From Pilimelia anulata (GTDB lineage Bacteria; Actinomycetota; Actinomycetes; Mycobacteriales; Micromonosporaceae): DNA of 64,000 bases. A program made the position numbers and the translations under genes. Of the stretch, positions 8,125 to 17,621 are shown in pieces. Every line of letters begins with the position of its first letter. Within the stretch, counting starts at the first letter, position 1. The stretch lies in assembly GCF_014647895.1 (NCBI RefSeq), contig NZ_BMQB01000001.1, forward strand, positions 124,001 through 188,000, in the 5' to 3' direction. The notes below the pieces were generated by a model. That model was not told the origin of the DNA, did no database searches, and worked only from the letters and a program-made list of their open reading frames with translations.

Positions 8125-11100
8125 GTGTCGCCTCAACCGCCGCCCCCCACCCCCCTGCGCGACCGCGTCGCCGACCTGCTGGACCTGCCGGCGCAGCGGA
8201 TCGGCGCCCACGACGACCTGATCGCCCTCGGCCTGGACTCGATCGGGATGATGCGGCTGGCCACCGCGCTGCGCCGGGCCGGCGTGCCGGTCGGCTTCGC
8301 GGACCTGGCCCGCACCCCCACCCTGGCCGCGTGGGCCGACCTGTGCGGCGCCGCCCCCGCCCCGCCCGTGCCGGCCCAGCGCCGGCCGCCGGTCGACCCG
8401 GCGGCGCCGTTCCCGCTGGCGCTGATGCAGCACGCGTACTGGGTCGGCCGCGCCCCGGACCAGCAGCTCGGCGGTGTCGCCGCGCACTTCTACCACGAGT
8501 TCGACGGCACCGACGTGGACCCGGACCGGCTGGACCGGGCCGTCCGCGCCCTGCTCGACCGGCACCCGATGCTGCGGGTCCGGGTCGGCGACGACGGCAC
8601 CCAGCGCGTCCCCGCCGCCGCGGCGTGGACCGGGCTGCGCGTGCACGACCTGCGCGGCGCCACCGCCGACACCGCCCGGGCGGCCTGCGCCGAGCTGCGC
8701 CGGGCGCTGTCGCACCGCAGCCTCGACATCGCCGCCGGCGAGGTGTTCGACGTGCAGCTCACCCGGCTGCCCGCGGCGCTGCGCCCCGGCGGCACCCGGC
8801 TGCACGTCAACCTGGACATGATCGCCGCGGACGCGCTCAGCCTGCGGGTGCTGCTGCGCGACCTCGCCGCCCTGTACCGGGGCGGGGAGCTGCCGGCGCT
8901 GCCGTACCACTTCGCGCAGTACCTCGCCGACCGGGACACCGCCGGCGCGCCGGCCGCGCGCGAGCACTGGCTGGGCCGGCTGCCCGACCTGCCCGGGCCG
9001 CCGGAGCTGCCCGCGGCCGCCGGCCCGGTCGGCGCCAGCCGGGTGGTCCGCCGGCACCGGCTGTTCGACGCCGCCGCCCGGGCCGAGCTGGACCGGCACG
9101 CCCGGGCGCACGGCCTGACCCTGGCGATGGCCCTGGCCGCGGCGTTCGCCGAGACGCTCACCGGGTGGAGCGCGCAGCCGCGGTTCCTGCTCAACCTGCC
9201 GCTGTTCGACCGGCAGCCCACCCACCCCGCGGTGGACGACCTGGTCGGCGACTTCACCTCCTCGGTCCTGCTCGCCTGGGACGGCGCCGCCCCAGGCGAC
9301 CTCGCCGCCCGCGCCCGGGCGCTCCAGTCGCGGTTCCACGCCGACGCCGCGCACCACGCGTTCTCCGGCGTCGAGGTGCTGCGTGAGCTGTCCCGCCGGG
9401 ACGGCAACCGGGTCGTCGCGCCGGTGGTGTACACCAGCGCGGTCGGCCTCGGCGACCTGTTCGGCGCCGACGTGCGGGACACGTTCGGCGAGCCGTCCTG
9501 GGTGATCTCGCAGGGCCCGCAGGTGTGGCTGGACGCCCAGGTCACCGAGTACGCCGGCGGCCTGCTGGTCAACTGGGACGCCCGCGAGGACGCGTTCCCG
9601 CCCGGCGTCCTGGACGCCATGTTCGCCGCGTACGCCGACCTGGTCGACGGCCTGCGCGCCGGCCCGGCCGCGTGGACCGCGCCGCCGCCGGCCGTGCTGC
9701 CCGCGGCGCAGCGGGCGGCCCGCGCCGCCGCCAACGCCACCGCCGGCCCGCTGCCGGGCGGGCGGCTGCACGACGCGTTCTTCCGGCACGCCGCCGCCGA
9801 CCCCGACCGGACCGCGCTGCGCTGGGGCGCCGACGGCCGCCTCCGGTACGGCGAGCTGGCCGCCCGCGCGCTCGCCGTCGCCGGCCGGCTCGCCGCGTAC
9901 GGCGTGGTCCCCGGCGACCTCGTCGCCGTCGCGCTGCCCAAGGGCCCGCGGCAGGTCGAGGCGGTCCTCGGCGTGCTGGCCGCGGGCGCCGCGTACCTGC
10001 CGATCGGCGCCGACCAGCCGGCCGCCCGGCGGGACCGGATCCTCGCCGACGCCGGCGCCCGGCTGCTGCTCACCGAGGAGCACCTGGACCGCCCCGGCCA
10101 GCCGCTGCCGCGGCCGCGCACCGGCGACCCGGACGCGCTGGCGTACGTCATCTACACCTCCGGCTCCACCGGCGCGCCCAAGGGCGTCGAGGTCAGCCAC
10201 GCCGCCGCCGGCAACACGGTCGCCGACCTGAACGCCCGCTTCGGCGTCGGGCCGGGCGACCGGTTCCTCGGGCTGTCCGCGCTGGAGTTCGACCTGTCGG
10301 TGTACGACATCCTGGGCCCGCTGTCGGCCGGCGCGAGCCTGATCTGCGACGCCGCCGGCGGCCGCCGCGACGCCGGCGGCTGGCTGCGGCTGGCCGCGGC
10401 GCACGGCGCGACAGTGCTGAACTGCGTGCCCGCGCTGCTGGACATGCTGCTCACCGAGGCCGCCTCGACCGGTACGCCGCTGCCGCTGCGGCTGGTCCTG
10501 CTCGGCGGCGACCGGGTCGGCACCGACCTGCCCGGCCGGCTGCGCGCCGCGGCGCCCGGCTGCCGGTTCGCGGCGCTGGGCGGCACCACCGAGACGGCCA
10601 TCCACTCCACCGTCCAGGAGGTCGGCGAGCCGGCCGCCGACTGGTCCTGCGTCCCGTACGGCACGCCGCTGCGCAACGTCGCCTGCCGCGTCGTCGACGC
10701 CCTCGGCCGGGACCGGCCCGACTGGGTGCCCGGCGAGCTGTGGATCGGCGGCGCCGGCGTGGCCCGCGGCTACCGCGGCGACCCCGACCGCACCGCCGAC
10801 CGGTTCGTTCCCGCCGACGGGGTGCGCTGGTACCGCACCGGCGACCTGGCCCGGTACCGCCCCGACGGCACCGTCGAGTTCCTCGGCCGCACCGACCACC
10901 AGCTCAAGATCCGCGGCCACCGGATCGAGCCGGGCGAGGTCGAGGCGGCGCTGCGCCGGCACCCGGCCGTCACCGGCGCGGTCGCGCTCGCGTACGGCGG
11001 GCGCCTCGGCGCCGTGGTGACCCCGGCCGGCGCCGACCCGGCCGCGCTGGCCGCCCACCTGGCCGGCGAGCTGCCCCCGGCGCTGCGACCGGACCGGATC

Positions 11101-14100
11101 GCCGCGGTCGACGCGCTGCCGCTGACCGGCAACGGCAAGGTGGACCGGCCCGCGCTGGCCGCGCTGCTGGCCGCCGACGCGGCGCCCGCCCCCGCCGGGG
11201 AGCCGCCGCGCGGCCCGGTGGAGGAGCGGGTCGCCGCCGCCTGGCGGGACGTCCTCGACCTGCCCGCGGTCGGCCGCGACGACGACTTCTTCCGGCTCGG
11301 CGGCGACTCGCTGCTGGCCACCCGGCTGGTCGCCCGGCTGCGCGACGAGGGGCTGGCCGGGGCGGCGCTGAGCAGCCTGTTCGCCCACCCGGGGCTGGCC
11401 GCGTTCGCCACCACCCTGGCCACCGCGCCGGCCGCCGGCGCGCCGCCCCGGGCCGTGCCCGACCCGGCCGCGGCGGGGGCGCCGTTCGCGCCCACCGAGG
11501 TGCAGCGGGCGTACCTGCTCGGCCGCTCCCCGGACTTCCCGCTCGGCGGCGTCGGCTGCCACTTCTACCGCGAGTACGACGTGCCCGACGTGGACGTCGA
11601 CCGGCTCGCCCGGGCCATCGACACCGTCGTCGCCCGGCACCCGATGCTGCGCGCGGTGTTCGACGCCGACGGCAACCAGCGGGTGCTGCCGGCGGTCCCG
11701 CCGTTCCGGCTGACCGTGGACGACGCCGGCCCCGACCCGGCGGCGGCGTTCGCCCGGCTGCGCGACGGGATGGCCGCGGCGGTGTTCGACCCGGCGCGCT
11801 GGCCGCTGTTCGACGTCCGGGTGGTCCGCTCGCCGGCCGGCTGCCGGATCGGCGTCGGCCTGGACAACCTGATCCTGGACGCGCTGAGCATCCTCACCTT
11901 CTACGCCGAACTCGACGCCGCGTACGCCGACCCGGCCGCCCTCCCACCGGCCCCGGACCTGTCCTTCCGCGACTACCTGGCCGCCGCCGCGCCGGACGAC
12001 GCCGAGCGGGCCGCCGCCCGGGCGTACTGGGCCGACCGGGTCCCCGCGCTGCCGCCGGCCCCGCAGCTCCCGCTGGCCGCCGACCCGGCGGCGCTGGGCG
12101 TGCCGCGGTTCAGCCGCCGCTGCGCCCGGCTCGACCCGGCCACCTGGCGGGCGCTGACCGACCGCGCCCGGGCCCACGGGCTGACCCCGTCGGCGGTCCT
12201 GCTCGCCGCGTACGCCGAGGTCCTCGGCCGGTGGAGCGCCCGCCCGGACCTCACCCTCAACCTGACCCTGTTCGACCGCCGGGACGTCCACCCGGACGTC
12301 GACCGGGTCCTCGGCGACTTCACCTCGCTGCTGCTCATCGCCTGCGTACCCGAGCCCGGCGACACCTGGCTGGACCGGGTCCGCCGGATCCAGGCCGAGC
12401 TGTGGGGCGCCCTGGACCACCGCGCCGGCTCGACCGTGTGGGTGCTGCGCGAGCTGGCCCGGCACACCGGTCAGGGCGACGCGACGATGCCGGTGGTGTT
12501 CACCAGCGCCCTCGGCGTCGCCGCCGCCGACCGGGCCGCCCGCGGCCCCTTCGCCGACCACACCTGGGGCGTCTCGCAGACCCCGCAGGTGTGGCTGGAC
12601 CACCAGGTCGTCGAGCGCCCGGACGACCCCGCCGGCCCGACCGTCGACCTGAACTGGGACGCCGTCGACGCCCTGTTCCCGCCGGGCCTGCTGGACGACC
12701 TGGTCGCCGCCCACCGCGCCCTGCTCGGCCGGCTCGCCGCCGCCGACTGGGCGGCCCCGCTCGACGCCCCGCTCCCGCTCGCCCAGCGCCGCGCCCGGGA
12801 CGCGGCCAACGACACCGCCGCCCCCGTCGGCCGGACCCTGCTGCACAGCGACTTCTTCGCCCTGGCCGCCCGCCACCCCGACGCCCCGGCCCTGCTCACC
12901 GCACCGGCGCCGCCGGCCGCGCTGTCGTACGGCGAGCTGGCCGACCGGGCGCTGCGGATCGCCGGCCGGCTGGCCGCCGCGGGCGCCCGGCCGGGGGACC
13001 GGGTGGCGGTGTCGCTGCCGAAGGGCGCCGACCAGGTCGCCGCGGTGCTCGGGGTGCTCGCGGCCGGCGCGGCGTACCTGCCGATCGGCGTGGACCAGCC
13101 GGCCCCGCGCCGGGACGCGATCCTCGCCGCGGCCGGCGCCACCCTGGCCCTGACCGACGCCCCGCCGCCCGCCGCCGGCCCGCCGGCCGCCGCCGGCAGG
13201 GGTGCGGGCGCGGCCGGCTGGCCGGTCGGGGTGGCCGCGCTGTCGGTCGCCGACGCGCTCACCCACCCGCCGGCCCCCGCCCCGGCGCCGGTCGACCCGG
13301 ACGACCTCGCGTACACGATCTTCACCTCCGGCTCGACCGGCACCCCCAAGGGCGTCGACGTCACCCACCGGGCGGCGGCGAACACCGTCGACGACATCGC
13401 CACCCGGTACGACCTCGGCCCTGCCGACCGCGTCCTGGCCCTCTCGGCGCTGGACTTCGACCTGTCCGTCTTCGACATCGCGGGCCCGCTGAGCACCGGC
13501 GGCGCGCTGGTCCTGCCCGCCGAGGGGGAGCGCCGGGACGCCCCGCGCTGGCTCGACCTGGCCGCCGCGCACGGCGTGACCGTGTGGAACTCCGTCCCCA
13601 CCCTGCTCGACATGCTGCTCGTCGTCGCCGCGTCCCGCGGCCGGACCCTGCCCGCGCTGCGGCTCGCGCTGGTCTCCGGCGACTGGGTCCCCACCGACCT
13701 GGGCACCCGGCTGCGCGCCGCCGCGCCGGCCGCCCGGCTGGTCGCGCTCGGCGGCGCCACCGAGGCGGCGATCTGGTCGAACGCGTACGAGGGCGACCCG
13801 CCGCCCGGCTGGCCCACCGTCCCGTACGGCCGCCCGCTGCGGCACCAGCGCTTCCGCGTGGTCGACCCGCTCGGCCGGGACTGTCCGGACTGGACCCCCG
13901 GCGAGCTGTGGATCGGCGGCGCCGGCGTCGCCCGCGGCTACGTCGGCGCGCCGGAGCTGACCGCGGCCCGGTTCCCGACCGCCGGCGGCACCCGCTGGTA
14001 CCGCACCGGCGACCGCGGCCGGTACCGCCCCGGCGGCCTGCTGGAGATCCTCGGCCGCCTGGACGACCAGGTGAAGGTCGGCGGCCACCGGATCGAGCCC

Positions 14101-14649
14101 GGCGAGGTCGAGGCCGCGCTCGCCGCCCACCCCGCGGTGGACCGGGCGGCGGTCGTCGCCGTCGGCCGGGACACCGCCCGCCGGCTCGTCGGCGTCGCCG
14201 TCCCCGCCGCCGGCACCGGCCCGGCCGACCCGGCCGCGCTGCGCGCCTGGCTCGCCGACCGGCTGCCGGCCCACCTGGTACCGGACCGGCTCGTCCCGGC
14301 CGAGCGCCTGCCGCTGACCCGCAACGGCAAGGTCGACCGCGCGGCCGTCGCCGCGGCGGTCGCGGCGGCCGCGGGCGGCGCGGCGGCCCCGCTCGCCGAC
14401 CCGCTGGAGCGCGAGCTGGCCGCCATGTGGACGGAGCTGCTGGACGTCGCCGACATCGGCGCCGACGACAGCTTCTTCCGGCTCGGCGGCGACAGCGTCC
14501 GCGCGGTCCGCTTCGTCGAACTCGCCCGCGGCCGGTACGGCGTGGACCTGCCGCTGGCCCCATTCTTCGCCCAGCCCACCCTGGGTCGGGTCGCCGCGGC
14601 GGTACGGGCCGCCCGGCCGACCGGCCCGGTGGAGGACGGCGAGGTGTAA
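8125..14649 (+). CDS. NRPS: ArCP-Cy-A-PCP-Cy-A-PCP
   Basis: 2174 residues. Order: aryl carrier (LGLDS, Ser39), cyclization domain 1 (D231, D236, S239 in DMIAADALS), A1 (YTSGSTGAPKG at 677), PCP1 (LGGDS, Ser1062), cyclization domain 2 (D1247, D1252, S1255 in DNLILDALS), A2 (FTSGSTGTPKG at 1733), PCP2 (LGGDS, Ser2124). Both condensation-type domains carry DxxxxDxxS, so each should condense and cyclise to a thiazoline or oxazoline. A2 reads like a Cys-specific pocket (FDLSVFD, WNSVP, VSGD, AAIW). A1 has FDLSVYD and NCVP but LGGD and AIH in place of SGD and IW, so its substrate is less certain. There is no terminal thioesterase; release is expected on the protein ending at 1045. GTG 8125 is preceded by GGAG (8115-8118); an ATG at 8044 is in frame but adds a Pro/Ala-rich stretch. 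Confidence 0.92.
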   Translation: MSPQPPPPTPLRDRVADLLDLPAQRIGAHDDLIALGLDSIGMMRLATALRRAGVPVGFADLARTPTLAAWADLCGAAPAPPVPAQRRPPVDPAAPFPLALMQHAYWVGRAPDQQLGGVAAHFYHEFDGTDVDPDRLDRAVRALLDRHPMLRVRVGDDGTQRVPAAAAWTGLRVHDLRGATADTARAACAELRRALSHRSLDIAAGEVFDVQLTRLPAALRPGGTRLHVNLDMIAADALSLRVLLRDLAALYRGGELPALPYHFAQYLADRDTAGAPAAREHWLGRLPDLPGPPELPAAAGPVGASRVVRRHRLFDAAARAELDRHARAHGLTLAMALAAAFAETLTGWSAQPRFLLNLPLFDRQPTHPAVDDLVGDFTSSVLLAWDGAAPGDLAARARALQSRFHADAAHHAFSGVEVLRELSRRDGNRVVAPVVYTSAVGLGDLFGADVRDTFGEPSWVISQGPQVWLDAQVTEYAGGLLVNWDAREDAFPPGVLDAMFAAYADLVDGLRAGPAAWTAPPPAVLPAAQRAARAAANATAGPLPGGRLHDAFFRHAAADPDRTALRWGADGRLRYGELAARALAVAGRLAAYGVVPGDLVAVALPKGPRQVEAVLGVLAAGAAYLPIGADQPAARRDRILADAGARLLLTEEHLDRPGQPLPRPRTGDPDALAYVIYTSGSTGAPKGVEVSHAAAGNTVADLNARFGVGPGDRFLGLSALEFDLSVYDILGPLSAGASLICDAAGGRRDAGGWLRLAAAHGATVLNCVPALLDMLLTEAASTGTPLPLRLVLLGGDRVGTDLPGRLRAAAPGCRFAALGGTTETAIHSTVQEVGEPAADWSCVPYGTPLRNVACRVVDALGRDRPDWVPGELWIGGAGVARGYRGDPDRTADRFVPADGVRWYRTGDLARYRPDGTVEFLGRTDHQLKIRGHRIEPGEVEAALRRHPAVTGAVALAYGGRLGAVVTPAGADPAALAAHLAGELPPALRPDRIAAVDALPLTGNGKVDRPALAALLAADAAPAPAGEPPRGPVEERVAAAWRDVLDLPAVGRDDDFFRLGGDSLLATRLVARLRDEGLAGAALSSLFAHPGLAAFATTLATAPAAGAPPRAVPDPAAAGAPFAPTEVQRAYLLGRSPDFPLGGVGCHFYREYDVPDVDVDRLARAIDTVVARHPMLRAVFDADGNQRVLPAVPPFRLTVDDAGPDPAAAFARLRDGMAAAVFDPARWPLFDVRVVRSPAGCRIGVGLDNLILDALSILTFYAELDAAYADPAALPPAPDLSFRDYLAAAAPDDAERAAARAYWADRVPALPPAPQLPLAADPAALGVPRFSRRCARLDPATWRALTDRARAHGLTPSAVLLAAYAEVLGRWSARPDLTLNLTLFDRRDVHPDVDRVLGDFTSLLLIACVPEPGDTWLDRVRRIQAELWGALDHRAGSTVWVLRELARHTGQGDATMPVVFTSALGVAAADRAARGPFADHTWGVSQTPQVWLDHQVVERPDDPAGPTVDLNWDAVDALFPPGLLDDLVAAHRALLGRLAAADWAAPLDAPLPLAQRRARDAANDTAAPVGRTLLHSDFFALAARHPDAPALLTAPAPPAALSYGELADRALRIAGRLAAAGARPGDRVAVSLPKGADQVAAVLGVLAAGAAYLPIGVDQPAPRRDAILAAAGATLALTDAPPPAAGPPAAAGRGAGAAGWPVGVAALSVADALTHPPAPAPAPVDPDDLAYTIFTSGSTGTPKGVDVTHRAAANTVDDIATRYDLGPADRVLALSALDFDLSVFDIAGPLSTGGALVLPAEGERRDAPRWLDLAAAHGVTVWNSVPTLLDMLLVVAASRGRTLPALRLALVSGDWVPTDLGTRLRAAAPAARLVALGGATEAAIWSNAYEGDPPPGWPTVPYGRPLRHQRFRVVDPLGRDCPDWTPGELWIGGAGVARGYVGAPELTAARFPTAGGTRWYRTGDRGRYRPGGLLEILGRLDDQVKVGGHRIEPGEVEAALAAHPAVDRAAVVAVGRDTARRLVGVAVPAAGTGPADPAALRAWLADRLPAHLVPDRLVPAERLPLTRNGKVDRAAVAAAVAAAAGGAAAPLADPLERELAAMWTELLDVADIGADDSFFRLGGDSVRAVRFVELARGRYGVDLPLAPFFAQPTLGRVAAAVRAARPTGPVEDGEV

Positions 14650-14681
14650 TCCATCCGATGTCGACATGATCAGGTGATCCC

Positions 14682-15938
14682 GTGACCCTGCGCGAAACCG
14701 AGCCGACCGCCCCCGCCGACGCCCGCCGTCGGCCGGGGATCGGCCCGCTGCTGGTGGCCGTCCTCGTGCTGTACTCCGCCCAGCAACTGCTCACCCCGAT
14801 GATGGCGCCGCTGGCCCGCCGGCTGGCGCTGACCGAGTCCCAGCTCGGCCTGGTGGTGACGGTCGCCGCGGCGGCGCTCACGCTGAGCAGCCCGCTGTGG
14901 GGCCGGGCCCTGGACGCCAAGGGGGTCCGCACGGTCCTGCTCTCCGGGATCGGCCTGGCCACCGTCGGCCTGGCCGGCTTCGCCGCCGCCAGCGTGCTCG
15001 CCCTGCGCGGGCACGCCGGCGTCGGCGCCACGATGACCGCGTTCCTGGTCTTCCGCAGCCTGCTGTTCGGCGCCGGTATCGCGGCCGTCCCGGTGGCGGC
15101 GCTGGCGGTCGCCGCGGCCACGGCCGACGACGAGGCCACCCGCACCAAGTGGGTCAGCCTGGTCGGCGCCGCGCAGGGCCTGTCGCTGGTCCTCGGCCCG
15201 GCGGCCGGCGGCGCGCTCGCCGCGGTCGCCCTGGTCCTGCCCCTGTACGTCGCCCCGGCCGTCGCCGCGATCCTGCTCGCGGTCGTCGTCGCCACCGTCC
15301 CCCGGCACACCCCGGTCGCCCGCCCGGCCGAGCGCCGCCGGGCGCCGTGGCGGCCGATGCTGCCGGCGCTGTCGGTGGGCTTCCTGCTGTACCTGTCGCT
15401 CAGCGTCATCCAGGTCGTCGTCGGCTTCCTGGTCGCCGACCGGCTGGGCCTGAGCCCCGAGGGCACGGCCGGCGCGGTCGGCGTCGCGCTGCTGGCGACC
15501 GGTCTGGTGCTGGTCGCGGTGCAGGCGGCGGTCGTACCGAAGCTCGCCTGGCCCCCGCACCGCATGGTCCGGGTCGGCGCCGCGATCGCCGCCCTGGCGT
15601 ACCTCGGCCTGGCCGCCGCCGGCACGCTGCCGACGATCACCGCCGCCTGCGTCGCCCTGGCCGTCGGCCTGGGCCTCGGCTTCCCCGGCTTCACGATCGC
15701 GGCGACGGCGGCGGCCCCGGCGGCGGACCAGGGCGCCGCGGCCGGGCTGGTCAGCGCGACGATGGGCGCGACGTTCATCGTCGGCCCGCTGCTGGGCACG
15801 GCGCTGTACGAGGTCCGGCCCGGCCTGCCCGTCCTGGTGGCGGCGGGCTGCGCCGCGGCGGGCCTGCTGGTGGCCCTGCGCCGCACGGCCCTGCGCGGCC
15901 CGGCGGCGCCGGTCCCCGACGCCCCGGTCGGCGCCTGA
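14682..15938 (+). CDS. MFS transporter, likely exporter of the cluster product
   Basis: 418 residues, about 12 hydrophobic segments with the first beginning near residue 19 (LLVAVLVLYSA) and the MFS loop 2-3 signature as GRALDAKGVR. GTG 14682 has AGGTGA at 14672-14677 and lies 32 nt after the NRPS stop, so it is probably the last gene of the operon. Family members expel small molecules by proton antiport. Location suggests export of the aryl-thiazoline compound, with no direct evidence for the substrate. The gene ends tail-to-tail with the next gene with only 9 nt between. Confidence 0.85.
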   Translation: MTLRETEPTAPADARRRPGIGPLLVAVLVLYSAQQLLTPMMAPLARRLALTESQLGLVVTVAAAALTLSSPLWGRALDAKGVRTVLLSGIGLATVGLAGFAAASVLALRGHAGVGATMTAFLVFRSLLFGAGIAAVPVAALAVAAATADDEATRTKWVSLVGAAQGLSLVLGPAAGGALAAVALVLPLYVAPAVAAILLAVVVATVPRHTPVARPAERRRAPWRPMLPALSVGFLLYLSLSVIQVVVGFLVADRLGLSPEGTAGAVGVALLATGLVLVAVQAAVVPKLAWPPHRMVRVGAAIAALAYLGLAAAGTLPTITAACVALAVGLGLGFPGFTIAATAAAPAADQGAAAGLVSATMGATFIVGPLLGTALYEVRPGLPVLVAAGCAAAGLLVALRRTALRGPAAPVPDAPVGA

Positions 15939-15947
15939 CCGACCCGG

Positions 15948-17324
15948 CTATCCGCGGCGGCCGCCCGCCGCCGCGGATGCCGGCCGGCGGCCCGGCGCCC
16001 GCCACCGCGGGTGCCGGTCGTCGATGTGCAGCACGTGCGCGTGCCGCCACCCGCCCCCGTGCGCCGCCGCCCCGCGCAGGTGCGGATCGTGCGCCGGCAG
16101 CCCGCGGTGCACGTGCGCGACGACCGCCGGGTCCCGCGCCGGCCACAGCCCCGCCGCGCCCGCCGCCCCCGCCGCGGCCAGCACCCCGCACCCCGCGAGC
16201 GCCGCCCCCACCGGCGCCCCCGCGGCCAGCCACCCCGCCACCGGGTACGCCACCAGCCAGCACGCGTGCGACAGCGCGAAGTGCGCGGCGAACACCGCCG
16301 TCCGGTCCCCGTCCGCCGCGGACCGCCGCAGCAGCCGCCCGCTCGCCGCGCCGATCGGGCACGCCGCCGCCCCCAGCACCGCCCACACCCCCAGCAGCAC
16401 CGGCCACCCCCACCCGCCCCCGGCGGCCACGGCGGCGGCCCCCAGCAGCGCGCCCGCCAGCAGCCCCCCGCCGCCGACCAGCACGGCCCGGTCCCCGTAC
16501 CGCCGCAGCAGCCGCGGCAGCCCCGCCGCCGCCACCGCCGACCCGCCGCCGAACGCCCCCAGCGCCACCGCGACGTCGACCGCCCCGCGCCCGAGCCCGC
16601 CGCGCACGAACCCGACCGTCCCGACGATCACCAGCGCCCCCGCCGCCGCCGCGGCGAGGTGCAGCGCGAGCAGCCCCCGCAGCCGCGGCGTCCGCAGGTG
16701 GGTGCGCACCCCGCGCACGGTGTCGTCGTACACCCCCCGCCGCCCCGCCGCGCCGGCCGCCGGCACCGCCACGGACAGCACGAGCAGCGCCGACCCGGCG
16801 AACCCCGCCGCCGTACCGGCGAACAGCCACCCCGCCGGCAGCACCGCCAGCAGCGCGGCGGCGAGCAGCGGCGCCGCGAGCGCCTCCACGTCGTACGCGA
16901 GCCGGGACAGCGCCAGCGCCGCCGTGTAGTCCCGCTCGTCCGGCAGCACGTCCGGGATCGCCGCCTGGAACACCGGCGTGAACACCGCCGACGCCGCCTG
17001 GAGCAGCACCACCAGCACGACCACCTGCCACACCCGGCCGACGGCCGGCAGCGCGAGCGCGGCGAGCCCCCGGACGACGTCCGCGCCGACGAGCAGCCGC
17101 CGCCGCGGCAGCCGGGCGGCGAGCGCCCCCGCAAGCGGCGCCACGGCGACGTTGACGACCATCCGGGCGGCGAGGACGCCGCCGAGCACGGCCCCGGCGC
17201 CGGCCCCGGTCAGCCGGTACGCGAGCAGGCCCAGGGCCACGGTCGCCAGCCCGGTCCCGGTGAGCGCGACGACCTGCGCGACGAACAGCCTCCGGTACGT
17301 CCGCTCCGCCAGCACCCGCCACAC
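15948..17324 (-). CDS. MFS efflux pump with His-rich C-terminus (probable metal efflux)
   Basis: 458 residues with about 12 membrane segments starting at FVAQVVALTGTG and the MFS-type loop AARLPRRRLL. The last 70 residues are hydrophilic and His-rich (HVHRGLPAHDPHLRG, later RHAHVLHIDDRH), as in NreB-like nickel efflux proteins. GTG 17324 has a good GGAGG 8 nt upstream on the - strand. The gene is divergent from an ArsR-family metal sensor, so the pair fits metal-responsive efflux, probably nickel or cobalt (inference from the His tail and sensor residues). Export of the neighbouring cluster's metal-binding product is a less likely alternative. Confidence 0.75.
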   Translation of the reverse strand: MWRVLAERTYRRLFVAQVVALTGTGLATVALGLLAYRLTGAGAGAVLGGVLAARMVVNVAVAPLAGALAARLPRRRLLVGADVVRGLAALALPAVGRVWQVVVLVVLLQAASAVFTPVFQAAIPDVLPDERDYTAALALSRLAYDVEALAAPLLAAALLAVLPAGWLFAGTAAGFAGSALLVLSVAVPAAGAAGRRGVYDDTVRGVRTHLRTPRLRGLLALHLAAAAAGALVIVGTVGFVRGGLGRGAVDVAVALGAFGGGSAVAAAGLPRLLRRYGDRAVLVGGGGLLAGALLGAAAVAAGGGWGWPVLLGVWAVLGAAACPIGAASGRLLRRSAADGDRTAVFAAHFALSHACWLVAYPVAGWLAAGAPVGAALAGCGVLAAAGAAGAAGLWPARDPAVVAHVHRGLPAHDPHLRGAAAHGGGWRHAHVLHIDDRHPRWRAPGRRPASAAAGGRRG

Positions 17325-17365
17325 GGCCGCCCCCTCCGTCGTGCCTGCGCCCCTCGCATCATAAG

Positions 17366-17381
17366 TGCATGCGTGCGCACA
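17366..17381. promoter_or_regulatory. Imperfect palindrome between MFS and ArsR genes, possible operator
   Basis: GTGCATGCGTGCGCAC is an imperfect inverted repeat in the divergent intergenic region, upstream of the efflux gene. ArsR-family sensors bind such short dyads. Weak support only. Confidence 0.3.
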
Positions 17382-17436
17382 CACGAACGTGATCGGCAGG
17401 GTCGCCCACGACGCCCGTGCATCGGCAGCCCGTGGG

Positions 17437-17484
17437 GCCGGCGAGCCGGCGAGCCGGTGGGCCGGTGGGCCGGTGGGCCGGCGG
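17437..17484. repeat. Six tandem 8-bp repeats GCCGGYGR
   Basis: Six adjacent copies of an 8-mer (GCCGGCGA twice, GCCGGTGG three times, GCCGGCGG once) lie between the divergent efflux and ArsR genes. Further TTGGCGGTCGGG-like iterations follow to about 17600. The 297-nt intergenic region otherwise holds no convincing gene; short open frames in it follow the repeat and look spurious. Confidence 0.8.
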
Positions 17485-17621
17485 TTGCGATTGGCGGTCG
17501 GGTTGGCGGGCGGTGGTGGTCCGGTTCGGCCGGGACGAGCTGCGGTTGGCGGTTGGCCGTTGGCGGTCGGGTCGGCGGGTCGGCGGTCGGGCCGGCGGCG
17601 GTGATGGTCGAGGATGGGGGC

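Noticed and set aside
7471..14667. A 2398-codon open frame on the - strand opposite the NRPS
   Set aside because: It is repetitive in Gly, Arg, Val and Ala with no domain motifs and mirrors the real NRPS; it arises from high GC with few stop codons.
17433..17600. Tandem GC-rich repeats as a CRISPR array
   Set aside because: Units are 8-12 bp without unique spacers and there are no cas genes.
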